Assembly: GCF_900086985.1 (NCBI RefSeq)
Contig: NZ_LT593974.1
Span: 1,922,001 to 1,986,000 of the forward strand
Length of the DNA: 64,000 nt
Source of the DNA: Halomonas sp. HL-93
Lineage (GTDB): Bacteria; Pseudomonadota; Gammaproteobacteria; Pseudomonadales; Halomonadaceae
Direction: 5' to 3'
Shown: one piece after another, positions 40,249 to 48,674 of the stretch
Position numbering within the stretch: the stretch's first letter is position 1
Layout of the letters: the number at the start of each line of letters is the position of its first letter
Notes under the pieces: model-generated
The model's input: only the letters and a program-made list of their open reading frames with translations
What the model was told of the DNA's origin: nothing
Databases searched by the model: none
Program-made: the position numbers and the translations under genes

Positions 40249-41955
40249 ATGGACGCAATCTATACGTTTTTTTTGATCGGCGGCTCATTAATGGCGCTCA
40301 GTATTCTGGGGAGCCGCTTGTCCGCCATGATGGGCGTGCCGCTTCTTCTTATCTTCCTGGGATTGGGCATGGTGGCCGGCGAAGAAGGGCTGCTGGGTCT
40401 CGAGTTCGATGACTACTTTATGGCTTTCACGATCGGCCATCTCGCCCTGGCGATGATCCTGCTTGATGGTGGTCTTCGCACACGCCTCAAAACCTTTCGC
40501 GTCGGCTTCAGGCCGGCGCTTTCGCTTGCTACCTTTGGGGTGTTTATCACCAGCGCCATTGTCGGCGGCATCGCGATGCTGGTGTTCGATTTAACCTTGG
40601 TGGAAGGGTTGCTGGTAGGCGCCATTGTTGGCTCCACCGATGCCGCGGCAGTATTTTCGATGCTCAGTGGGCGAGGAGTAAACCTCAATGAGCGGGTAGG
40701 GGCCACGCTGGAAATTGAGTCGGGTACCAACGACCCGATGGCGATTTTCCTGACCTTGATGCTGGTCGATATTTTAGTTGGTGATATCGGCGGCCCCGTC
40801 GAAACACTAATGTTTTTTATTAGCCAATTCGGCATTGGGCTGGTAGTGGGTATTGGTGGCGGCTGGCTCAGTGCCAAGCTGCTGCGCTGGCTTGATTTAG
40901 CACCAGGCCTCTACGCCATGTTGGCGCTTGCCTTGGGCTTTAGCGTGTTCGGGCTTACCAGCGTTATAGGCGGTAGTGGTTTTTTGGCAATCTACTTGGC
41001 AGGTCTGATGATTGGCAACCAGCCGGGGCGCCACCTCAATTTTATTTTACCCGTCCACGATGGCTTGGCGTGGTTGAGCCAAATCGGGCTCTTCCTGGTA
41101 TTGGGGCTGCTCGTCACCCCAAGCGAGCTCTGGGAAGTCGCCCTCCCAGCGGGATTAGTGGCATTGGCGCTGATTTTTATTGCCCGCCCCCTGGCGGTTC
41201 TGATCACCATCAAGCCGTTTTTTAAATTTCGTTGGCGGGAAACATGGTTTATTGCTTGGGTAGGGCTGCGCGGTGCGGTGCCTATTGTACTGGCGATTTT
41301 CCCTCTGATTGGCGGGGTAGAGAACGCGTCACTGTACTTTAACATTGCCTTTGCGGTGGTATTAATGTCGCTGCTGATCCAGGGTGGCTCACTCTCATTA
41401 ATAGCTCGATGGTTAAAAGTCGAGGTGCCAACGGGCACTACACCGGACAGGCGAGGTCCGCTGGGGATATTGCCGGAAAACGACTACGAGATGTTTGTTT
41501 ACCCGGTTGAAAATAAAGACCTGGACGACGTGCCTATTCGTTTGCTGCGCTTTCCCTCTGGCGCACTTATCTCAGCGTTATTCCGTGAACATGCCATGCT
41601 GCATCCTAAAGGCAGCACACGGCTAAAATTAGGCGATGTGATATGCGTGATAGGCCGTTCGGAAGACCTAAACGCCCTCAACCGCCTGTTCAACGGAGAC
41701 TCTAAGCTAAAGCAAGAACGCGCCTTCTTCGGTACCTTTACGCTTGATGGTAGTGCGCACATGCAGGATATTGCGCAGGCCTACGGGCTGACCCTAAGCC
41801 CAGGTGAGAAAGACATGACCCTGGCCGACTTTGTATCGCTACGCGTTGGCGGCCATCCAGTGGTTGGCGACGATGTGGATTGGCACGGCATTCACTGGGT
41901 CGTCAGCGATATGCAGGGCGGAAAAATCACCCGGGTCGGGCTAAGATTGTACTAA
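40249..41955 (+). CDS. cvrA: Potassium/sodium-proton antiporter (NhaP2/CvrA-type)
   Basis: CPA1-family antiporter with about 12 membrane segments (GSTDAAAVFSML and ESGTNDPMAIFLT carry the transport-site Asp residues; WVGLRGAVPIVLA follows). After them is a cytoplasmic TrkA_C domain (about 405-485, HPKGSTRLKLGDVICVIGR) and a CorC/HlyC-type domain at the end. This matches E. coli CvrA/NhaP2 in order and length (568 against 578). Such proteins export K+ or Na+ in exchange for protons, fitting salt adaptation. Confidence 0.9.
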   Translation: MDAIYTFFLIGGSLMALSILGSRLSAMMGVPLLLIFLGLGMVAGEEGLLGLEFDDYFMAFTIGHLALAMILLDGGLRTRLKTFRVGFRPALSLATFGVFITSAIVGGIAMLVFDLTLVEGLLVGAIVGSTDAAAVFSMLSGRGVNLNERVGATLEIESGTNDPMAIFLTLMLVDILVGDIGGPVETLMFFISQFGIGLVVGIGGGWLSAKLLRWLDLAPGLYAMLALALGFSVFGLTSVIGGSGFLAIYLAGLMIGNQPGRHLNFILPVHDGLAWLSQIGLFLVLGLLVTPSELWEVALPAGLVALALIFIARPLAVLITIKPFFKFRWRETWFIAWVGLRGAVPIVLAIFPLIGGVENASLYFNIAFAVVLMSLLIQGGSLSLIARWLKVEVPTGTTPDRRGPLGILPENDYEMFVYPVENKDLDDVPIRLLRFPSGALISALFREHAMLHPKGSTRLKLGDVICVIGRSEDLNALNRLFNGDSKLKQERAFFGTFTLDGSAHMQDIAQAYGLTLSPGEKDMTLADFVSLRVGGHPVVGDDVDWHGIHWVVSDMQGGKITRVGLRLY

Positions 41956-41960
41956 AGACG

Positions 41961-41988
41961 TTGACTTCCAAGGAAAAGCTGGTAGTCT
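41961..41988 (+). promoter_or_regulatory. Probable promoter of tRNA-Ser
   Basis: TTGACT (41961-41966) and TAGTCT (41983-41988) are 16 bp apart, followed by a short GC-rich discriminator (GCACCCG), with transcription starting shortly before the tRNA at 42004. Confidence 0.4.
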
Positions 41989-42003
41989 ATGCACCCGTAA
42001 GCC

Positions 42004-42094
42004 GGAGGGATGGCAGAGCGGTTGAATGCACCGGTCTTGAAAACCGGCAAAGGTGAATAGCCTTTCCAGGGTTCGAATCCCTGTCCCTCCGCCA
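42004..42094 (+). tRNA. tRNA-Ser (anticodon UGA)
   Basis: The acceptor stem is GGAGGGA with TCCCTCC; the anticodon stem CCGGT/ACCGG holds the loop CTTGAAA with anticodon TGA at 42038-42040. A long class II variable arm (AAAGGTGAATAGCCTTT) and the T loop GGTTCGAATCC follow. The gene ends with the discriminator G and an encoded CCA. It marks the left side of the accessory region. Confidence 0.97.
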
Positions 42095-42106
42095 AGTATT
42101 ACGATT

Positions 42107-42132
42107 AAGCCGCTGATTTCAGCGGCTTTTTT
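42107..42132 (+). terminator. Intrinsic terminator of tRNA-Ser
   Basis: AAGCCGCTGA and TCAGCGGCTT form a perfect ten-base stem around a two-base centre, followed by TTTT. Confidence 0.9.
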
Positions 42133-42441
42133 ATGTCTTTATGATTTTAACCCACATTCTGACCCACACCATTGAGTTGGCTTCCACTGAAAATCACAGG
42201 ATGGTATTGGACTGTCCTTCCTTTTGTAATGATCTTGATCGCGTTGAGCTAGAGTATGCCAATGAGCATTGGCTGCTAAAGACGGTGCTTTAGTTCTGGC
42301 GCTGGATAGTCATTCTACCGACCTGAGTCAGTACGCAACAGATACGGTTACTGGAGCGCTTACCAAGCGGGAGAAAAGAATACCAAGCACGGTACCACTA
42401 GCTACACTTAGATGAATCCACTCCACAACCGAGCCCTCATC
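42133..42441. other. Gene-poor stretch beside tRNA-Ser
   Basis: No gene was recognised. Just after the terminator lies a short near-repeat (ACCCACATTC, TGACCCACACC), of the kind left near attachment sites, but no second copy of the tRNA end was found. A frame of 47 codons ending at 42415 reads LVLALDSHSTDLSQY; it has no start signal and may be a gene remnant. Confidence 0.4.
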
Positions 42442-43686
42442 ATGTCTACCTTCCGTTTCATCATGCGCTTTCTGACAGTGCCGGTGATGGTTGGACTGGC
42501 TAGCTCTGGCCTGGCCAGGGAGACATTCATCGACGGTAACTTAACCCCTCAGTCCCGAGTACTCGCTCTTGATAGCCATGATTCGGCCAAGCTGTTCGAT
42601 ACAGTCGACAACATCGACTCATTGGGCGACGATGCCTTCGAACTGGTCATCAAGTCGCCGCCAAGTTTTCTCGAGCCCTTAGCAGTCGGCTGGCGGCTGG
42701 TTGCCGCTACCGACGCGCCACTTCATCCGCTAGGGCAGGCCGAAGGGCAGCTGGTGGACTCAGGTCTGCTCGCGCACGTTGCAGCGACCGATACAGACGA
42801 AGATGGCACCTTGAGGCTATCGATAGAGTCCGCCGAGCTGGGAGATGTGGTGGAAGACGGCACGTTAACAATCATCGTCGTGGAGCGCGTCACCTCAGAA
42901 GAGGATGATTTTCCAGTAGAGAGCTTGCTGGGTAAAGCGCCCTCAGCGACAGGTCGATGGCTGCTGACCACTTTTCAGGATCGAAGCTGGGAACCATGCC
43001 CACCCGAAGACACCTCCTTCGAGCACGAGAAAACTCTTTACTTTACACCGCAAGCCAGCGCCGCAATTCGCTTACAAGCCACTTTCGCCTTGAAACGACA
43101 GATGACGTTTGAAGGCGGTCGTTTGAAAGAGGCCAAGTTGGAAGGTCGCATGTGCCAGGGTACCGAAATCACACCAAGCTTCGAAGAGAAGCTCCAGAGA
43201 GACGAAACAATCTGGTTACGCCAGCAAGGGCCATTCTACCGCATGGTGGGCTGGCTACCCATCATGTTTACCGTGAATGCTCGTCTCAATGCATTGCTGT
43301 CTACCAGTGGGCGTCTCAGTATTAGCGAACCGATTCAACTACACTACGATAGTGCTGGTGCCTTACAGCTTCAAAACGGCAAGTGGCAACCCCAGCCGCG
43401 TCATTCTCAACATCAAGGCCCTGAGCTACCCTCCTTGATGCTGAATTCCAGCCTAAATGCAAGCTTTGCCCTCGAACCGCGGCTGGAACTGATCCTCTAC
43501 GGTACAGGTGGTCCTTACTTGGAGGCCAACGCCACTACGAGCGCCGTATGGAAGCCCGGCCAGCAAATCGATAGCGATCTCAGCCTAACTCTGCTTGGCG
43601 GTCTTACTTATCGCAATAGCCTTTGGAGCGATGACTGGCGAGACGAAGAACTGAAGCCAGCATTGTACCTTTGGCCTGAAGAGTAA
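42442..43686 (+). CDS. Exported protein of unknown function
   Basis: A 414-residue protein I do not recognise. The N-terminus is a signal peptide (FIMRFLTVPVMVGLASSGLA, cut before RETF), so it is periplasmic or outer-membrane associated. The body is rich in alternating hydrophobic residues and looks mainly beta. It has two cysteines far apart (EPCPPED and GRMCQGTE) that may form a disulfide. An ATG ten codons earlier (42412) is open; neither start has a good ribosome binding site, and the later one gives a better signal peptide. No neighbour suggests a role. Confidence 0.6.
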   Translation: MSTFRFIMRFLTVPVMVGLASSGLARETFIDGNLTPQSRVLALDSHDSAKLFDTVDNIDSLGDDAFELVIKSPPSFLEPLAVGWRLVAATDAPLHPLGQAEGQLVDSGLLAHVAATDTDEDGTLRLSIESAELGDVVEDGTLTIIVVERVTSEEDDFPVESLLGKAPSATGRWLLTTFQDRSWEPCPPEDTSFEHEKTLYFTPQASAAIRLQATFALKRQMTFEGGRLKEAKLEGRMCQGTEITPSFEEKLQRDETIWLRQQGPFYRMVGWLPIMFTVNARLNALLSTSGRLSISEPIQLHYDSAGALQLQNGKWQPQPRHSQHQGPELPSLMLNSSLNASFALEPRLELILYGTGGPYLEANATTSAVWKPGQQIDSDLSLTLLGGLTYRNSLWSDDWRDEELKPALYLWPEE

Positions 43687-44039
43687 AGGCTCTCTTCGTG
43701 CTCATAGGAATCCAAGAGTTGGTTGAAGACCTATGCTCAGGTACGCTTACGGTCTTAGACTTTGTGAGCCTGTTTCATCAGGGGGCTTTGGTCGTACTAG
43801 AGAGTTTTCGCTGGATTCCCGCTTGTTACGCTTGAGTCTGCATCGCATGCTAAAGCGGCGCGAGGTGCCGACACTGGCGAAATTGGCTCGGCAGAAGGGC
43901 GATGACGCGAAAACCGGAAGCCCCGATACAAGCCCTTCAAAGACTACTAACTGGGCTTGATGAACCAACAGCCCAACCGATAATGAGCTCGAGAGGGGCA
44001 GTTTTATGGCGGCGATTTGATCCCCAGAAGGAGCACATT
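43687..44039. other. 353-bp stretch without a recognised gene
   Basis: Short frames exist on both strands (for example 43733-43960 on +), but none has a ribosome binding site, a known motif or codon use that convinces. It separates the unknown exported protein from the 3' end of mcrC and may hold fragments of a lost gene. Confidence 0.5.
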
Positions 44040-45437
44040 TCATTCGGCGTTGACATTTTTAGTCGAAGCAGAGGTCTCGAACTGCGTGCTTGCGGGCAAT
44101 CTCTTGCCCACGAGCACATCCGCAAAAGGGGCGTTTTCAGGAACCGACAACCGCCGGGTCCTGAGGCAGAACGGCAGCACCCACAGTCGCAGCCCCTTAG
44201 ACTTCGGAAAGTCGAACACGGAGAGCGCGTATTCCAGCGTATCTGTGCGGGGATAGATCAGCACTACATCGCCTTCGCCGTCGAGATAGCCCTGGCCGTA
44301 GGCGTATAACTGGTAGAAGTCACCCTGGTCGAGACCGTACTTGTCCGTACCGTTCCCCTTTGCGGCGTCGATCAATTTCCACTTTGTGTCCAATACCACC
44401 CGTTTCTTCTTCCCCTCGGTGATCAGCAGATCGGGTTTTAAGCGGAACCAGTTCTGCCCAATGTGCTTCACCAGCGAAAAGACCCGTGTCTGGGTTTTCA
44501 AGGTGAATGAAGGGGCCAACTGGCGGGCAAGGTGCTTGGCTACGTAGGCCTCGAACACGACTTCCATCGGGAACATCAACGATGGCGCGTGGTGGTTGCC
44601 CATCCCTGTCAGGGGCGAGGAGTTTTCCAGTATCAGCCGTGCCCATGCCAACGCGCCGGCATATTGCGTCATGCCGCGATCAAGTCGAACCTGCTGAAAG
44701 TCTCGGGCGGGAACGTCGGAAACAGGCACCTCCGCGAACACGAAGCAAAACTCACGGGCGAGACGCTGATTTGCATGCGAGGCGGAGGCTGAGAGAACCA
44801 CCCTCAGCGCCGCGTGGAGTAGACGGTTCTCGGGGCGGTTGGAGGTGAACTCGTCGTACTTGGTGAAGAAGCGATCCCGGCGGACCAGGTTCTCGCGCAG
44901 ATGCTGCGCCATCTGCAACTTCCCCCGTAGGGCGAATAAATTGCCCTCGTGAACCTCGTATCCGCCGTGCAGTCCTCGTTTGACCACCTGGTCGACGCTC
45001 TGCAGAAACTCCGCGATGAACACCTCGAGCAGCGGCATGCGTGTTGCTTTGAGGCGGGCGCTGGCGGTCTGTAAGTGGCGGAATGGGCCCAGGCAGCGCA
45101 GCATGTCGATCAGCAGGCTACGCGCCTCCACGATGCCTCCCCCGATGGCCTTGCCCACCTTTGGCAGTACCTCGATCTGAAAGCCGTTCGGTGCCTGTAT
45201 CACGCCGACGAAACTCGTCATCTGCACCCCGCGGCGTCCTCGCCGTTGCGTCAGACGCACCCAGCGGTTGGGTGTGCCTCGCGACGGATCGGTCAGGCGC
45301 AGCGCCTCAGCTTCAAGCCAATCGAAAACCGCGGAAGGCATAGCACACAGATTGCCACCGACGGACTGCCCGGGCTCATCCCGGACGAGGATGTCATACT
45401 CGAAACAGGTAATGCTGCGTATCGGACGACCGACCAT
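44040..45437 (-). CDS. mcrC: McrC, nuclease subunit of an McrBC modification-dependent restriction system
   Basis: Partner and nuclease of McrB, 465 residues. The PD-(D/E)xK active site is visible as PDLLI (D336) and LDTKWK (D350, K352). The N-terminal region is long and contains the McrC-typical FIAEFLQSVDQVVKRGLHGGY and GKLQM segments. McrBC cuts DNA carrying modified cytosine, so it acts mainly against phage or foreign DNA methylated by other systems. Its ATG overlaps the mcrB stop (TGATG), so the two proteins are made together. Confidence 0.9.
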   Translation of the reverse strand: MVGRPIRSITCFEYDILVRDEPGQSVGGNLCAMPSAVFDWLEAEALRLTDPSRGTPNRWVRLTQRRGRRGVQMTSFVGVIQAPNGFQIEVLPKVGKAIGGGIVEARSLLIDMLRCLGPFRHLQTASARLKATRMPLLEVFIAEFLQSVDQVVKRGLHGGYEVHEGNLFALRGKLQMAQHLRENLVRRDRFFTKYDEFTSNRPENRLLHAALRVVLSASASHANQRLAREFCFVFAEVPVSDVPARDFQQVRLDRGMTQYAGALAWARLILENSSPLTGMGNHHAPSLMFPMEVVFEAYVAKHLARQLAPSFTLKTQTRVFSLVKHIGQNWFRLKPDLLITEGKKKRVVLDTKWKLIDAAKGNGTDKYGLDQGDFYQLYAYGQGYLDGEGDVVLIYPRTDTLEYALSVFDFPKSKGLRLWVLPFCLRTRRLSVPENAPFADVLVGKRLPASTQFETSASTKNVNAE

Positions 45438-47959
45438 CAGGGAGACGGAGACTCGTAGATTCCGAGATAGGATCGGGGATTGTCAAAGGCGGTTTCCCGA
45501 ATCTCGTAGCGCCGTTTGGCGGCGTAGAAGTCGAAGTCATCCTCACCGCCGAACAGTGATGCCAGATCCTGCTCATGGTCCTCCTTCTCGGCAATGAACT
45601 GGGTCGCCGGGTCGGTTTTCTGGTTGTCGGCCAGCACTAGGCGGATCTTCTGCCAGTCCTCGAAGAAATACTCCTCGAGCAGCGGCAAGATACGTTTGCG
45701 AAAAATTCGTGCCAGGGCGGCGAACTGTTCCCCTTCGTCGGTCATACCACGAAGCTGGGTCAAGTAGGCGTGGCCGATGGTATGGTCTCGATCGTAAAGG
45801 GCCTCGATCCGGTCGTTGATGCGTTCCAACATACGCCGCACATCAATCAAAACGCCGGAGGAGGTAACGGTTAAACCAGCCAGCGGAGCGCTGTCGGGTT
45901 CATCTGGGGCCTTCTCGGCACGGGTGTCCGGCATCAGGGGTTCGAACTCGAAGCGACGACGCAGCGCAGTATCCAGCAGGGCCAATGAGCGATCCGCCGT
46001 GTTCATCGTGCCGATAATGTCCACGTTGGCCGGTACCAGGAAAGGTTCTCCGGAATACGCCAGCCTGACCGGTGTTGGCGATGAACTCGCGCCCATGGGA
46101 TCGCGCTTGTCCTGTTCGATCAGCGTGATCAACTCGCCAAAAATCTTGCTGATGTTGCCCCGGTTGATCTCGTCGATCACCAGCGCGAACCGCTTGTCCG
46201 GTGATTGCCGGGCCTCCAGGCACATCTCCTTGAGCACACCAGCCCGAAGTTCGTAGGCGATGCCGCCAACCTCGGTTTCGTCATCCAAAGCCAGTACGGG
46301 ACGGAGCCCCTCGATGAACTCCTCGTAACCGTAGGACTGGTGGAAGGTCACGAAGCGATAGCGCTTGCGCTCGGGGCGGCCGGTTTCGCCTTTGTTGATC
46401 GAGTCCACCCACTCTGCCAGGTCCGAGCAGACTTCCTGCCATTCGCCGGCAAACCCCCAGACCGAATTCTCTCCCTTGTCGAAGATGGCCGGGGCGAGTC
46501 TCAACGTGATGTTCACGGTTTCAGAATCCGTGATGGTGTGACGCTGCAGCATGCCCCACAACGTCTGCTTGATTCCCGTCGTCCGTCCTTTGGCCTGGGC
46601 GATTGCCTCGATGAACGGGTGCTCAGCCAGTTGGGGCACCTTGGCCTCTCCGCCCATGTCATACAGCGCGGCGGCGGCCGCCTCCCACCACCGTGCCGTC
46701 GCCATGCGCTGGGCGATGGCTTGTCGCTTCCGTTCCTCGGCGTTGATGTGCTGAGGTTCATCGGTGTATTCGGTGCGGAGTAGGTCGAGCACGGCCTTGG
46801 TCTTTCCCGTGCCCGGCGGCCCGTAGTAGATGCGGTTGATGCAGGCGGCCATGGGCTTGTTCACCGTTGGCGACTCTGGCTCTGAGATTGGTTCGGCCAC
46901 ACCCTTTCCATCCAAACTTTTCGTTTCCAGCAGCTCGCCGGCCAATGTTGCCAGTTCGCCCAAATCGGTGTCGAAGTAGGGATTCAGCAGGGTGTTCTCG
47001 AACAGTGGAAGATCGTTTTCGCCGACTCTCCAGAAAGTGGAGTTGCCTTGCGGCGACCAACCCTTAGAATTATCCTTGTAGCGGTCCTTTCGTGTTGCGG
47101 TCTTTAGCACGCGGTATTCTCGTTGTACCCAGCCATCGCCTTTAGAGGAAGGCTTGGCTTTGGAGACAAACAGGCCCACCAGTTGTGGGCTGTTGCCATG
47201 GCCTAAGAAGAAAAGGGTTCCGACAGGGGCATTTATGAAGTTCTCGCCTTGCTTTTTTGCCGTGTTGCCGTAAATCACGGCTAAGCGATTATGCATATAT
47301 CGTTGCCGCTCGTCGTCGGAGAAGTCCGTTCCCCCATGGGAGAGCTTCCAGATTGCCAGATTCTTCTGACTCCATGCCTCCCAGACCTGCTTACCGAATT
47401 CCAGGACCCCCAAACCGGGCGGTTTCTGGGCAAGGGTTGCCTGTTGCAGGCTGCCCATGGGGTCCTTCGCGGTACTGCCAACATACATGGCCAACGGCGC
47501 CCGCTTGAAGACACCCACGATCACCGGCGCCTGCCGATCCTGGTAGTGAAACGCGATCTTCCACTTGAAGGCTTCGCCCAGATACTCGAAGGCCTCGATG
47601 CTCGCCACGTTGCCTCGGGCAGCAAGTTCCGCCACCTGTGCCACGTAGCTGCGAACCTTCTCGAAGGCCTCTTCGGCTGACTCACCGAGCGAGGAATACC
47701 ACCCATGGGTCTCGGAGTAGCTGAGCTTGGCACCCGATGATTTTTCATCGTTGGCCTTTCTCGAGTACACGCCGAACTTGAATGCCGAACCACCCCAGAT
47801 GCTACCCAGTTCTTCGAGGCCGGCCTCGATCCAGTAGGTAAAGGTGTCCGTCGACCCCGCCTGGGTGTATTCGTCCAGCGTCATGGTCGCCAGGCGCTCG
47901 CGGGGCCAGGCGGCCAGAAATTCGTCCCATTTGGCGTATTGCTTCTGAAAGTCGGTCAT
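45437..47959 (-). CDS. mcrB: McrB-type AAA+ GTPase, restriction subunit
   Basis: 840 residues. The AAA+ motor begins near 375: Walker A YYGPPGTGKTKAVLDLL, then after an unusually long insertion RYRFVTFHQSYGYEEFIEGL (split), Walker B FALVIDEINRGNISKIFGEL, and the McrB hallmark MNTADRSLALLDTALRRRF. The N-terminal 370 residues should recognise modified DNA; they are not the usual MrcB_N domain of E. coli. They contain a part around FKFGVYSRK and a later part (GLFVSKAKPSSKGDGWVQREY) that may be EVE/PUA-like. No methyltransferase gene is adjacent, as expected for a type IV system. Confidence 0.9.
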   Translation of the reverse strand: MTDFQKQYAKWDEFLAAWPRERLATMTLDEYTQAGSTDTFTYWIEAGLEELGSIWGGSAFKFGVYSRKANDEKSSGAKLSYSETHGWYSSLGESAEEAFEKVRSYVAQVAELAARGNVASIEAFEYLGEAFKWKIAFHYQDRQAPVIVGVFKRAPLAMYVGSTAKDPMGSLQQATLAQKPPGLGVLEFGKQVWEAWSQKNLAIWKLSHGGTDFSDDERQRYMHNRLAVIYGNTAKKQGENFINAPVGTLFFLGHGNSPQLVGLFVSKAKPSSKGDGWVQREYRVLKTATRKDRYKDNSKGWSPQGNSTFWRVGENDLPLFENTLLNPYFDTDLGELATLAGELLETKSLDGKGVAEPISEPESPTVNKPMAACINRIYYGPPGTGKTKAVLDLLRTEYTDEPQHINAEERKRQAIAQRMATARWWEAAAAALYDMGGEAKVPQLAEHPFIEAIAQAKGRTTGIKQTLWGMLQRHTITDSETVNITLRLAPAIFDKGENSVWGFAGEWQEVCSDLAEWVDSINKGETGRPERKRYRFVTFHQSYGYEEFIEGLRPVLALDDETEVGGIAYELRAGVLKEMCLEARQSPDKRFALVIDEINRGNISKIFGELITLIEQDKRDPMGASSSPTPVRLAYSGEPFLVPANVDIIGTMNTADRSLALLDTALRRRFEFEPLMPDTRAEKAPDEPDSAPLAGLTVTSSGVLIDVRRMLERINDRIEALYDRDHTIGHAYLTQLRGMTDEGEQFAALARIFRKRILPLLEEYFFEDWQKIRLVLADNQKTDPATQFIAEKEDHEQDLASLFGGEDDFDFYAAKRRYEIRETAFDNPRSYLGIYESPSP

Positions 47960-48026
47960 GCCTCGATTTCCTTGGCGTTGGTGATAACGGCGTCTGAATC
48001 ACCCCGGTTCTGCCGGCAGATTGGAC

Positions 48027-48307
48027 TCAGTGAACAGCCTGCTCGACGACCGTTTCGGCAAGATGGGTGCGGATTTTGCGGGCTTCGCGGAGGCTGGTTC
48101 TGAGCTGTTCGCAGAAGGCCATGAGTTTTTCGACTTTTTTGACAATGCGACGCTGCTACTCAAGTGGCGACATAGATATTAGGATCTCTTTAAGTTTGGC
48201 CGCCTTGATCCCTGTGGCCATCATGCCTGTGGCGTTCTTAACAAGCTGTTTCTGGAACGGCATAGCCAGTATTTGTATTAACATGAGCTCCGTCACATCT
48301 ATTAAGC
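48027..48307 (-). pseudogene. hsdS: Remnant of HsdS (type I restriction specificity subunit), C-terminal part
   Basis: Minus-strand translation gives the end of an HsdS protein: FQKQLVKNATG...IKAAKLKEILISMSPLE, an amber stop at 48156-48158, then in the same frame QRRIVKKVEKLMAFCEQL and a natural end at 48027. The pattern (I..PPLxEQRRIVxKVExLM) is the conserved C-terminal repeat boundary of HsdS. The codon that became TAG normally encodes Gln or Glu. Upstream the frame is closed at about 48308 and no hsdR or hsdM is present, so this is a fossil. It is directly upstream of the McrBC operon on the same strand. Confidence 0.75.
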
Positions 48308-48394
48308 CACTTCAATCATCATTCTAAGCATACCCAATTATACCTTGACTCTGAGCGCCCATCTTGCCTCCGGCCGGAGGGGACAGGTTTTACA

Positions 48395-48620
48395 TTCCCT
48401 CTCTGCTGCAACTTTCTGGAGAGCTTCGACAGCATCTCGGCGGCTAAGGTCACGAACATACATTTTTCCGAGTGGCTTCTCAAGATAAAGCCTCCAGCGG
48501 CGTCTGTGTTGGGTTACGGTTTTATCTTTTGGTAAATGTCCGCCTTTGCCAGCCGACTGAGCGTACCATTCAATCCAATTTTCAAAAGCTTGGAATAGTA
48601 TCTCGCTTGAAGGCAATGAG
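48395..48620 (-). pseudogene. Fragment of a tyrosine recombinase (integrase), core-binding domain
   Basis: The minus strand encodes about 75 residues resembling the SAM-like core-binding domain of P4-type integrases (FENWIEWYAQ, then TVTQHRRRWRLYLEKPLGKMYVRDLSRRDAVEAL, split). There is no catalytic domain (no RxxR...Y), and the frame runs into unrelated sequence on both sides. It is probably what remains of the integrase that brought in the island next to tRNA-Ser. Confidence 0.55.
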
Positions 48621-48674
48621 TTAACCGAAGCACCGAATAGCCTGCGGCATGTGTCCTGATGAAGGAGAGGAGCG

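Noticed and set aside
42272..42415. Frame reading LVLALDSHSTDLSQY before the unknown exported protein
   Set aside because: No start signal; the shared VLALDSH with the next protein is too short to argue for a duplication.
43733..43960. 75-codon frame on the plus strand upstream of the mcrC 3' end
   Set aside because: No ribosome binding site, no family resemblance and an Arg/Ser/Leu-rich composition typical of chance frames.
46205..46783. 192-codon frame opposite mcrB
   Set aside because: It mirrors the AAA+ core of McrB and has no independent support.
48367..48380. 14-base palindrome CCTCCGGCCGGAGG
   Set aside because: It has no loop or T-tract and no link to a gene start; it may be a chance GC palindrome at the edge of the integrase fragment.
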